Assembly: GCA_013368325.1 (NCBI GenBank)
Contig: JAACJK010000109.1
Location: 1,302,001-1,366,000, forward strand
Direction: 5' to 3'
Source: Ephemerocybe angulata
Taxonomy: Eukaryota; Basidiomycota; Agaricomycetes; Agaricales; Psathyrellaceae
Length of the DNA stretch: 64,000 bases
This document shows, one piece after another, positions 24,771-35,564 of this stretch. The position numbers and the translations under genes were made by a program. The notes beneath the pieces were generated by a model. That model saw only the letters and a list, made by a program, of their open reading frames with translations. It was not told where the DNA came from and ran no database searches. The first letter of the stretch is position 1, and each line of letters begins with the position of its first letter.

Positions 24771-25241
24771 TCTGCTTTGCCTTCTTGCCCCTCGTCGTCT
24801 TTTTAACAAGATACCTTGTGTTTTTCGAGTTAAATATGTTTATGATTATTACTACCTGAGACTGCTTCTTTCTCCCATCCTTCCCCATGCGTTAAACACC
24901 CTCCGCTCTCTTGTTTCCCTCCTTCCCTCCGTTTTATTCGGTCGTATACTTACCGAGGATTAGGTCTATTCGATTATTTTATACCTTCGTTCTAACTGTA
25001 TTTTTGCACTCTCTCTCGTTTGGATTTGAACATTTTGTAATTGTGACTGTACTTATGCCGGGCCCATAAACGTGAAATGCATTGGTGGAACGAGAAGAGA
25101 AGAGAAACATATTAAGGTTCTTGCCATCTATCATACATACCTGTCACAGAGAAGCCATCGGGGTTGCATCAAAGTACGTATCGAAGATGGTGATAGTCGA
25201 AAGATAGCCTATACACATTCGTATCTAAATCTGCCTGTCTA
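24771..25241. other. Convergent 3' region
   Basis: The 3' flanks of the histone-fold-like gene (+) and RPA135 (-) meet here. The sequence is T-rich on the + strand after 24780, as expected for a fungal 3' untranslated region. No gene is seen. Confidence 0.55.
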
Positions 25242-28200
25242 TTACCGAACAGCTAAGGAGATCGCAATCCCCATCGAGGCGAGCTCCGCACACAGATATC
25301 TAAACACATACGGGATCGCAACGACGTCAAGATCCCCGCCCTTGGACGCACGGTTGAGGACGTGCTCCGACGAGATCGCCACAGTAACGTCGGCCTGGGG
25401 CCTTTGTAGATGTTGCCCAGTCTCAAGCGCCTGCCTAGCCTGCTCGTCCTCTTGGTCCGCCGCAGCGCGGCAGATCCTACAGTACTCGCCGCCAGGCCCT
25501 GTGGGCTTGAGGCTCTGCGAGGCGCCGCCCGACACCATCTCGCCGAGACTCACGTCCTCGTACCCGAGCGAGATGAGGCTGCCGCACGTGCGGCAGACCC
25601 AGGCCGTCGAGTAGTCCGAGCAGTTCATCAGCCTGTCTTGGAGGAGGAATGATGTTCCGTGGGCGATGAGAGCGTCGCGCTCCATCTCTCCGAAACGGAT
25701 ACCACCAGCACGTTTACGGCCCTAGAAGAAAGGGAGGGGTGTCAGATGCCAGTCAATGTTTCAATAGATTCAGCAGAGGGTGATCGTCGTCGTCGTCGTC
25801 GAAAGTGTGGTGGACAGGGAGATAAGAGAGAATGGGGGTACGTCGGGGGAGGATAAAGCGGGGCGGGGAAATAGACGCAGCAATGAAAGGGCGAGGTAAT
25901 TTAGAGATTGCTCTCACCTTAACGGGTTGCCTAGTGACCGGATCGACGGGGCCAGTGGTTCGCACTTGGAACTTGTCCAACACCATGTGTCGCAGGCGCT
26001 GATAGTAGACAACGCCAAAGTAGATGTCTGCTGCGAACTCTTGGCCTGTAATGCCGGAGTACATGGGCTCGTTTCCGTAGTAGTTGTACCCGGATGCGAC
26101 AAGCTGCTTTCCGAAGTAGTCGATTGCAGTGTCCTCTTCCGAGAACCTAAGGCGCTTATCAGCCACCAAGGAGCACTTGATCAGGGAGAAAGTACATACT
26201 TGAAAGGCGCCGCATCCTGTGCCAAACCGTGCATAGCACCGGCCTTGCCAGCCATACTCTCCACCAACATTCCAATCGTCATACGAGACGGGAAAGCGTG
26301 AGGGTTGATAATGACATCCGGCTGGATACCACTCTCACTGAAAGGCATGTCGACAGCGGGCCATTTTTGTGAACAGACACCCTTCTGTCCGTGACGCGAA
26401 GAGAACTTGTCACCAATTACGGGGGAACGGGGGATTCGGAGGGTGATGTGCACTTTCTGGAGCTCTGAGTCTCCTGCGTCGGTACCTGGTCAGGAGTCAG
26501 CAAACGTAGGATTGAGAGAGGAAGAAATCGCACGTACCCAACAATCTGACTTGGTCAATGTACCCAGTTTCGTCACCCTTGTATTTTATGAACTTCGTCT
26601 TGCCAGTCGTATCGTCGATATACCCAGCAATCGGATCTCCAGGCGATACTCTCGCCCCAGTGAACGGCAGCCCATCCCGATCCACAAACTCCTTACAATG
26701 ATGCGGGGTCTCGCCCTCCAACCGAATGTCGTTTCCAAGTCCGAAGTGCAGCGTTGGTGTTGATGACGACTTCGACGCACCCCTCACGTCCTTGAGATCA
26801 ATGATCTGCGATTTATACACCGTACCGTAACCAAATCCGCGCTCATGCGCCGACTTGTTCAGAATCATGGCATCCTCCATGTCATAACCGGTGTAGGAGA
26901 TGACAGCGACAACAGCGTTCGTGCCGTTGGGGAAGGAGTCAAAGCCATAGGTGTTGTGCAGGGTGGGGCGGACAATAGGCGTCTGACCAGTTTGCAGTCG
27001 ATAGAGCTTGTTATCTGTTCGGTGCTGGATCGCCGTTGAAGGTGTTCCCATCGTTTGTTTACCCATCTATCAAAGCAAACCATCTTCAGTACGGGCGCTT
27101 AAAAAGTACCGACGGCGCTTGAATGGCTTACCTGACACTGGTAAATGTTACGAGGACTCTGGTTGAAGTCGGAGAAGGGCGTCATGTTGGCGAGGATGGA
27201 CATGAAGTTCGTGGGGTCGTGCTCGACATGGGACGATACGCCATCCTCGATCTCCTCAGGCATGCAGGCAATATCCATGTACACCTGCTCGAACGAGCCG
27301 ACCTGATCGTCCCTGCCGTTCGCCAGGTACTTCACGGGACGCATGAAGCGGGACCGCGACGAGAAGAGGTACAGGCCGGGGTACTGGCCGCCCTCGGACT
27401 CGGGGACGAAGCCAATTTCCAGATCGAGGGGGACGTCGTTCTTGCCCTCAGTCTTCCATATCCGCAGGTTCGTTGCGAGCTGCTGGGCAACTGCAGGGCG
27501 GGCCCAGCCAATCACGCGTCCGTCAAGTTGGACGCAGAGGTTTCTGCGGCCATCGATGGTGGGTGCGAAGGTCTGGGTCATACCATGGGCAGCGAGAAGA
27601 TTGGGGATGATGGAGACGGAGAGAGGGGCGGTGATGATGCGACATGTTCGGGACAGATGGTTGAGGAGACCGCAAGGAGAACCATCAGGAGTATGTACGG
27701 GGCAGAGGAAACCTAGAAAGAGAGGAGGTTAGAGGCGGCGTTCAAATCATAGAGGAAAGGCGGATTTACCCCACGCTTCAGGTAGCAGCTTACGAACTGT
27801 TGTCGTTTTGAGTTCGGCGAAGAAGGCACCACGATGAATACAACGGAAATGACTAATGTATCGCAGCCAATTGAGCTTCTCAGCGACGATTGTGAAACCA
27901 GAGGCTTGCTGCAAATCCAGACCGGTCGGTGACACCAGGTTCCCAGTTGCAAGGAAATTTGAGAGTTTGGCGCCGATATCGAAATTGACTCGCGAGAGGA
28001 CTTTTTGGAAGTATTTTTCTGGAAGTAGGCTGATCAGCGTGAGGAAGTGGAGAGCTAGCCTGTGTCACTTACTGTCGTTGAAGTCGACGTTGGCGCCATT
28101 CCGAACGTCGATGTTGATGTTCAGGCGGATGTTGTTGAGGATTTCTTCCATCCTTTCCTTAATGATCATACCGTACAAACTTCCAGGAAGGAGGACTTCT

Positions 28201-29566
28201 TGATGTTGGGGGGAATCGGGGTTGTCTGCTGAGCACGAGCCAGAGACAAGGGCGTACAACTTCCTGAGCATAAACCTGCAGAAATTTAAGAAACTGCCCT
28301 GCCACCCACGATGTAAAATGAACCTACAGAAGCATGCGGAACTTGTCTCTCGCTGACTTCAAGTGGACGAGGACGAGCTTGTCAATCAACCAGATACCAA
28401 CGGCGGCGTTTGTCCAGTCGTCAGGTAGGCCCAACACAACTCGGAATTTATCACCAAGGTATTCGAGGCATTGGGTCCCGGTGTGCATTGTGTAGGTCTT
28501 GAAACTACGAAGCAGTAGCTCAACACGATCAGTCAAGAACGTGTTGTCGTAATCCTGCATGATAACGCCCTCGAAGATCTCCTTGTCGGACGCGTCGACG
28601 AGCGCCTTGAGGATAAGCATGATAGGGATAACGTATTCCTGCTTCCGCCATGAGAATCGGAACATAGCACTTCCGTTCGCGAGGTAGTGAAGAGTATTTG
28701 TAACGCTCGTCTGGTCATCGCGAACGCCGCGAATCTGAACGGCGTATTGAGTGTAGGAAGGGCCACGGTTGGCGAAGGAAGGTCGAAGGAGAGATATAAC
28801 GTGGTTTCGTCGGGGAAGGATAAGGTACCGGATTAGACGCTCGTTTCCGTTGATGATGAAATAACCGCCAAATTCTTCAGGCTCTTCGTGGTGTTTTACG
28901 AGTTCGGCAGAGGACATCCCGCGGAGGTTACACCGTGCGGACTAACTGGTATTAGCGAGCAGTCTGCTTGGTAAGGTAAACGCGACGTACGCGAACCATG
29001 ATGGGAACGAGACCGCAGTCTTTTGGCATTTCGTGTTTTTGACCTGAAGGATCGGTCCAGCAGAGTTTCAAAGTCATTCGCCCTCGGTATGTAGTGAGAC
29101 GTTCTCTGGCCTAGAGATAATGATTAGCACTCAAACAACCGAGGAAATTAGGATCGCACTTCAGTTGGGAATACCCTGCGCTCCTTCGCTGTTCGGTCTT
29201 TTTCTGGGACCATTGGCCGGGCAATGGTGACCTGCTCGATCCAAACTACAGGGATTTAGCAGACGCATGGTAATTCCGCGAACAAGGCGTACTTCGGATT
29301 CGGTTACCCCAGCTTTCTGGACCATCGGTTCTCTGACCATCAAATACAACGCGGTCGCCAATCTCCTTCAAAGCCAAGGACAGAATACCGCTGCCGTCGC
29401 CGTCGCCAATAGGCAGCCCGGAGTCGTCGAACAAGGCATTGAAGGATTCTATGTGCGGGGTGACGAATTCATTGAGGATCTTGTATGTTGAGCCCTTTGT
29501 TGTGGGGTTCCTGAATGTTTTTTCGCGGGATAGGGTATTGAAGGTAGACGGCTTTGGCGGAGGCAT
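25242..29566 (-). CDS. RPA135: DNA-directed RNA polymerase I second-largest subunit (RPA135/RPA2)
   Basis: Eleven exons join in phase: 29566-29308, 29245-29160, 29110-28991, 28941-28328, 28275-28073, 28018-27770, 27712-27132, 27066-26538, 26485-26200, 26146-25918 and 25721-25242. The product is 1,211 residues, matching the roughly 1,200 of the family. It forms, with the largest subunit, the catalytic core of the nucleolar polymerase that makes pre-rRNA. Diagnostic blocks are [18 protein letters not shown] and RPSFANRG in the lobe region, [19 protein letters not shown] near 511, [18 protein letters not shown] in the hybrid-binding domain and [12 protein letters not shown] near 905. The C-terminal zinc module is CRTCG...CRIC (about 1094-1130). 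Polymerase I rather than II or III is indicated by the lobe sequence and the [14 protein letters not shown] ending. The last intron (25722-25917) is unusually long at 196 nt. It is divergent from the nucleoporin gene. Confidence 0.97.
25784..25801. repeat. (TCG)6 microsatellite inside RPA135 intron 10
   Basis: Six tandem TCG units lie inside the 196-nt last intron of the polymerase I gene, the longest intron of that gene. Confidence 0.9.
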
Positions 29567-29768
29567 GAGGTATTCGAGAACTGTGCTAATCGTCGCGGCG
29601 CCTCAGCAAAAGCACTGCATCAAAATCCAAAAAATCTGGGCCACGTGACGGTCCGGATGCGGACCGTTGCCGTGAGAGCAAAGGCGGGCGGAGTTTCAAA
29701 AGGGCAAAGCGAGCGTTGGGTTTGGCAGGAGGACAAAAAGTCAACGTTGCGCAGAGTCCAAGCTCATA
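29567..29768. promoter_or_regulatory. Bidirectional promoter of RPA135 and the nucleoporin gene
   Basis: These 202 bp separate the two start codons. It carries a CACGTG core (29642-29647, context CCACGTGAC), the E-box recognised in fungi by Cbf1/USF-type bHLH factors. The spacing suggests one shared nucleosome-free region. Confidence 0.6.
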
Positions 29769-32700
29769 ATGTTTGGGAACGTAACCTCATCCTGGGCTAA
29801 TCCGCAGGCGAATCAGCAGCAGACACCCGGAAGCACCTTTGGTGGACAGCCCTCTGGCGCTTTCGGTGCCACGAACACGACTAATGGTAAGTCAGACTTT
29901 GACTCATTGTCACGGCCGTATTTAATGCTCCATAGCTTTCGGATCCACGAGTGCTTTTGGCCAGCCCCAGCAATCCCAGCAACCAGCAGCAAATCCGATG
30001 TTTGGGAACGTAGGCACCCCGGCCGCGCAGACTGGAACGACCGGTGCATTTGGTACGCGCTTTACACGTCTCCTCGACAGATTCGGCCCCGGCTAACGAT
30101 AGGGACAGGTGGATTTGGGAACACCGCCAACACATCGACTGGCGCGTTCGGTGCGAAACCCACTGGTGGCTTTGGAGCATTTGGAGGAACACCGGCGCCT
30201 TCGACGAGCGCGTTTGGAGGCACAACTGGCGCGTTTGGTCAACCTGCCAACACAGGAACGACTGGGACGGGTCTCTTCGGGCAGAATGCCTCGACGACGG
30301 GGACGACAAGTGCGTTTGGAGGTGGAGGAGGACTCTTCGGGCAATCCAAGCCATCGGCCTTTGGAACAAGTGCGTAACATTCATTCATCGACGGTAGGCA
30401 TGCTCAAGCCATTGTACTAGCCGCGGGCACGACCCAGCACCCCGTCATCACAACTGGAACAGCCAATCCTCCATACTCGCCCCACCACGAAAAGGATGGC
30501 AACGCGACTGCGCAATATCAAGCCATCGTTTGCATGCCTGCCTATGCTGGGTACTCTTTCGAGGTATGTTTCCTCAAGACTGGCCTTATCGAGATTGCTG
30601 ACTCCTTTCCAGGAATTGCGCGTCCAGGACTATGCTCAAGGCCGAAAGACTGCAGGAACAACAGGCGCTTTCGGTCAGACCCCTGCCTTTGGAGCTGCCC
30701 CCGCTTCTACCCAGCCGTCCACTGGTCTCTTTGGTGCCACCCAGCCCGCACAGACCAACTCAGTTTTCGGCGCGACCCCAGCCGCGGCCCCGGCCACCAC
30801 CGGATTCGGCGGATTCGGTGGTAACGCAGCTGCTCCTGCCCAACCTGCAGGCGGAGGACTGTTTGGAGGAGGGGGAGCCTTCGGCACCAACACCCAGCAG
30901 CAGCCTGCTCAAACGGGAGCTTTTGGTGGCGGAGCGTTCGGTGCTCAGACTCAGCAGCAGCCGCAACAGTCGACGGGCCTGTTCGGTGCGACTAATACCA
31001 CCAACGCATTTGGGAGCACCGCCCCGAAGCCTGCCTTTGGTGGATTTGGTACCACTCGTAGGTTCTGCTCTCCATCCATTCCTTCTCTTCTGATCCGTGT
31101 TTTCAGCCGCTGCTGGTGCCACACCTAGCGCATTCGGAGGAACTGGAGCTTTCGGTGGCCAAACAACGCAACAGCCTGCCTCACAACCTGCTACTGGTCT
31201 TTTTGGCGCTGCCCAACCCGCCGCTACCAGCAACGCGTTTGGTGGATTCGGCAAGTCCCGTGCTCATCAGTATTATCTAGTTTATTAATTCACGATCCAC
31301 ATACAGGTGCAACCGGCAACAAAGGATTGTTTGGTGCCAACACCACGACCCCCGCCGCGCCAGCAGCGGGTGCTTTTGGTGGATTTGGGCAGACCCAGCA
31401 ACCCGCTCAACAGCAAAATCAGCAACAAGGGACTGGTCTATTCGGCGGAGGCCTCTTTGGACAACAGAACCAACAGCAACCCGCCCAACAGCCAGCTGGA
31501 ACAGGATGTGCGTGCGATTACCCCGTTCAATTTCTATTCGATACTGATGCAATATAGTGTTCGGCAGTAACACGGCGACCCAGCAACCAGCGGGAGGAGG
31601 ACTCTTTGGAGGAGGTGGAGGACTCTTTGGGAACAATCAGCAAAATCAGCAGCAAAACCAACAACAGGCTAACCCGCTGTTTGGAGGCAACAAACCTGCT
31701 GCACCTGCGGGCGGAGGACTGTTCGGCGGCTTCGGTCAGCAACAAAACAACACTGGGGCTACTGGTCAGACTGGCACTGGGCTCTTTGGAAACAACCTTG
31801 GCCAAAATACCAACCAGCAGTCTGGTGGCTTTGGTGGACTCTTTGGAGCGAAGCCTGCAGCGCCTAACATCGGAACCTCGAGCTCTACAGGTCAGGGAGG
31901 TCTCTTTGGACAGCCGATGGGAGCATCTACGAACGCCTTTGGAGCCTCTACTGCTCCTCAGCAAGGCTCGCTGACTGCCTCTATCAACCAACCTATCGGA
32001 TCCAATCTACCAATCTTTAACATGCTCCCCCCTGGCCCCCGTCTCGTCGACCTCGATCAAACCCAACCAAAGAAGAAGTCGCCCTTCTTCGTCGACGTCC
32101 CTTCACGAAACCCCATCCCCCGCGGCGCCCAGCAGTCCTTCGCCCCCGCCAGCTCTAAGCTCCGCGGTTTCGGTGCATCAACTAACCTGGCTTCATCCCA
32201 AGTCGGCAACCCCTTCGCCGGTTCCACTTCCATCCTCACCGGCAAGGCCGGTGCGCTTTCCCTCACTGACTCGCGCAGAGGCTCTGTCATCCCCGACTCG
32301 ATCTTGGGCCGCAGCGGAAGCCCCGCGCTGGGCAGTGGAAGCCGACAGAGCGTGAAGAAGGTCATACTGGACAAGAAGATTGAGCCCTCGCAGCTGTTCG
32401 TGAAATCCGGGAGCCCCGGGCCTGGTGGAAAAGTCGTGTTCAGCCCTGCGTTGAGCGTCGCCGCGAGGGAGAGCGAGGCTGCTGCTGCGAAGGCCGCTGC
32501 GAATCCGGAGACGCCAACCCCTGCGCCCAGGGCGCCGCAGAAGAGCCCTGGGAGGTTCACTGCGACCTCGAAGAATTCGGATAGAGGCGGGCCGGAGTCG
32601 GAAGAGGGCACGTACTGGGTGAAGCCGGACGTGGAGGCGCTGGCGAAGCTTGGGTATGATGAGCTTACCGCGTTCAAGGGATTGGTCGTTGGGCGTGTTG

Positions 32701-33041
32701 GATATGGGCAGATCGAATTCCTGGAGCCTGTTGATTTGACTGGACTGCCCAGGCTTGGAATGCTGAAGGGAGAGGTGATTGAGTTTGAGGAGAAGGAGTG
32801 TAGTGTGTATCCGGACGGCGATGCGGATAAGCCTCCCCCTGGGTCGGGATTGAACGTGAAGGCAAGGATGACGCTGGAGAGATGTTGGCCTGAGGATAAG
32901 GCGACACGGGAGCCGATCAAGGATCCCAACCACCCGACCGTTTTGAAACATTTGAAGAGGTTGAAGAATATCAAGGGGACAAAGTTCGAGAGCTTTGATA
33001 TGGAGACGGGTAAATGGACATTTACTGTGGACCATTTCTAA
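29769..33041 (+). CDS. NUP98: GLFG nucleoporin of the Nup98/Nup116 type, ending at the HF autocleavage position
   Basis: Eight exons are predicted: 29769-29886, 29936-30052, 30103-30369, 30421-30563, 30613-31057, 31107-31250, 31307-31507 and 31558-33041 (972 residues). The protein lines the nuclear pore channel and binds transport receptors. FG and GLFG repeats fill about residues 1-165 and 230-620. Between them lies a GLEBS-type motif that binds the mRNA-export factor Gle2/Rae1 (AQYQAIVCMPAYAGYSFEEL and LRVQDYAQGRK, about 195-230). The last ~145 residues form the conserved pore-anchoring domain (GTYWVKPDVEALAKLGYDEL to GKWTFTVDHF). In Nup98-Nup96 precursors cleavage occurs between HF and S; here the stop codon follows HF directly. 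Intron 6 appears to start with GC (31251, GCAAGT); a GT at 31260 is an alternative keeping frame. The donor/acceptor at 30103 has an in-frame alternative. Confidence 0.93.
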
Positions 33042-33426
33042 CCTCTCGTCCTTCTCTCCTCTACTTGCTCGAATACCACGTTTTTCAGAATCTATTTTCT
33101 CGACTTCTTTTGAAGGTCATCATATCACTCTCTCTCTTTGTTTTTTAAATCCTTCGTCGTTGTTGTCGGCTTGTGCGTGCAGATTCGAGTGTTTGTTGTC
33201 TTAGGTAGACTTGTTTGTTTTACGTATATGTAGATCCGTGTAGTACCTAGTTACTGGATGAACGTTCGCGGCAATGCTATATCTGAATTCGGAATTGTGG
33301 ATCGACCTTTATCTTGGCCAGTTAGTTGTACGTCCACCCCTCCTCATGCTCGTCAACGTTTTTATCCGGCCTGTCTGTTTCCTCCAAGTTTGGCGCGACC
33401 CTGGCACGACCCCCCTCCCTCTACTT
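33042..33426. other. Convergent intergenic region
   Basis: It carries the 3' flanks of the nucleoporin gene and of the first tandem F-box gene. It is T-rich on the + strand just after the nucleoporin stop. No gene is seen. Confidence 0.55.
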
Positions 33427-35085
33427 CTAGGATATATCTCCAACTATGTGGTAGGATACAGAGGAATTGGCGAACGACCTTTGGAGCAACCTTTCAAAAC
33501 TCCTGTAGAAGTGATAGCATTCCAATAGCGAGAATTTCAAGGGGGAACAAAATCCCAGTTCGGAGCGCTTCTGTAACACTGAAACTAGATCAGAAAAGGT
33601 ATTCCCATCACTGTACTCTTCAATGTCCATCTCCTTCAGCGAAAGTTCCGACAGGGAAGGGAGGAAAGAACTATGATTGCCTTCTCGCAACAATGTAGTG
33701 AATGTCCCCCAAAGTTCATCGCAGCCGGCGAAGGTGATGGTCTTTAGATGCGTCAACTGGATGAACAGTGCCCTCCATCCGTCGTATGTGAGGAAGAATT
33801 CGATATTATCGATGGAGAGGTGATCCAGATGAGCGAAATCTAATTCAGAGGTGAATGCGCCTAACAAGGTATCTGAATGGTCATTGGCTTGGTTGGCACT
33901 ACCAACATGAAGCACCAGGCGGCGTTGTGGGCCTCCATCGCCTTCGGCAAACCCACAATTAAACTCTATGCGGTCGGGCAGAGAGCCTAATACGCGGTTT
34001 AAGGCGAGTTGTCGGTCGCGTTTCACTTTGAAAGAGCGAAGGTCAACTAGATGCGACCGTTGGCAATCCTTCCAGGATGACTTGAGGACAATGAGGGCTT
34101 GTTGGACAAGCTGGACATCCTCGAATCCGTTTAGGGATAGGCGGACGAGCGTAACATTTGGGAGTTGGATAGAGGCGAGGAAGCTGACCACGCTGTGCGC
34201 TGAATCTTTCAAGTGGAGTTCTTGGAGTGCGTGTAAACTTGCTGGTGGCCTATCTCCGTGATTCGCTTGCGTGGGTTTTGCAAGGTACCCCGAAAGCTTC
34301 AATTTTCGAAGGGAAACCAATTCCGCGAGGGATGCGAGGAGCTGTTCAAAGGACGGGATATGGACCCAATTCGTCTGGTCGTCGCGAGGTGTGGCAGCCA
34401 GGCGTAATTCGGTCAGGCTTTCACTGAGAGGCAGTCTGCTCCAAGGGGTACCGCATGCCTCTTCCAGTGAGAGTTCCTTCAACGAAGGAGCACCCATTTG
34501 GATGAATCGCAAGGGGTCCCTTCCTTGTACATCGGGTGCCATAGTTGGTGGGAGTTTGAACCTTAATACCTCGAGAGATGTGAAAGGGGCGTCACATTCC
34601 ATCCAATCCAACCCCACGTTCATAAGATCGATAATACGCAGTCGCGTAGTGTGAGCCAGAATACGTTTTGCAGTCGAATGGAACTGATAGGTGCCCCGAT
34701 CCCCGGGTTGCCCGTAGATTAGGGACAGTGGCGCGTCTTTCGACCTAGAGAGAGCGAGGTCCGTAAACGCAGAGCTGATAAAGGGGACGTTCGTCCAAAG
34801 GGCCGCGCAACCCGTCGCGACTTCCCTCCAATAATGGCAGACATATGACACTTGAAACCATTCTTGAGGCATACGGCCCATATAGAGATCTCTGAGATCG
34901 ACAAAGATCCTCGAAAGGATCTCTATTGGAAGGCGACATGAAGGAGACATCGTGTTGTACGCCCTTTTTAGAGAGAGCGTCTCCTGTTCCAGTTCGAGGA
35001 GCCGTTTTGTAATCTGACCCCGGCGTGCATCCAAGTCGAGACTTTCTGCGCGGCCGACCGGACGCTCGACGGAAGGGGACTCCAT
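33427..35085 (-). CDS. F-box protein, tandem cluster copy 1
   Basis: A single open exon encodes 552 residues from an ATG at 35085. A short helical leader (RRGQITKRLLELEQETLSLK) precedes the F-box (SPSCRLPIEILSRIFVDLRD, about residues 48-67), followed by VSYVCHYWREVATGCAALW, the typical second half of the agaricomycete F-box. The rest looks like irregular leucine-rich repeats (for example LTELRLAAT, LRKLKLSGYL, LHALQELHLKDSAHS), fitting a substrate-recognition solenoid. It is expected to join Skp1-cullin ubiquitin ligases. It is closely similar to the next gene downstream on the same strand (35565-37342) in leader, F-box and repeats, indicating tandem duplication. Confidence 0.88.
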   Translation of the reverse strand: MESPSVERPVGRAESLDLDARRGQITKRLLELEQETLSLKRAYNTMSPSCRLPIEILSRIFVDLRDLYMGRMPQEWFQVSYVCHYWREVATGCAALWTNVPFISSAFTDLALSRSKDAPLSLIYGQPGDRGTYQFHSTAKRILAHTTRLRIIDLMNVGLDWMECDAPFTSLEVLRFKLPPTMAPDVQGRDPLRFIQMGAPSLKELSLEEACGTPWSRLPLSESLTELRLAATPRDDQTNWVHIPSFEQLLASLAELVSLRKLKLSGYLAKPTQANHGDRPPASLHALQELHLKDSAHSVVSFLASIQLPNVTLVRLSLNGFEDVQLVQQALIVLKSSWKDCQRSHLVDLRSFKVKRDRQLALNRVLGSLPDRIEFNCGFAEGDGGPQRRLVLHVGSANQANDHSDTLLGAFTSELDFAHLDHLSIDNIEFFLTYDGWRALFIQLTHLKTITFAGCDELWGTFTTLLREGNHSSFLPSLSELSLKEMDIEEYSDGNTFSDLVSVLQKRSELGFCSPLKFSLLECYHFYRSFERLLQRSFANSSVSYHIVGDIS

Positions 35086-35564
35086 TGACAGGACACTATC
35101 CGTTCGACGCTATGGCCTCGATAAGGACCATTTCACACTTCCACGATTGTTTCATGCAACACACCTCTGAAGCTTCTGGAAACAAAGTTTTGAGTAGGAG
35201 AGAATACGTGAGCCAAGGGTTTGTCGATGCTGCCCGTGTGGTGGTTCAGAAGAAAGCGCCAAGCTGGGCTTCCGCGCTCAAGCCGATCACAAGGGGCCAT
35301 CACTTTCCGGCGCCAATCAATCTCGCCTCTTCTATAGGAGGACGGGGCATCGTCCAGAGTAAAAGGCCACCAGGTGCCAATCGTTCAACGTTCAACGCTT
35401 CTGTCCACCTTTTCATTTTCTTGGAACATTATGTTGATGGGAGCTCATATCACTTTTTTGTGTAGAATAAATCCGCTAGACGGGATGATAGTTCTGTTAC
35501 ACCAGGCTGTTCGCATAAACCACAGGCTTGGTCCGTTTCCTCAAACGCGCTCGAACCTCGTTCG
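35086..35564. other. Spacer between F-box copies 1 and 2
   Basis: This 479 bp spacer holds the promoter of copy 1 and the 3' flank of copy 2. Short + strand frames (35025-35465) are unsupported. No gene is seen. Confidence 0.5.

Noticed and set aside
32057..32974. Long open frame antisense to the nucleoporin C-terminal exon
   Set aside because: It is a shadow of a GC-rich coding exon whose own frame carries the conserved nucleoporin domain.
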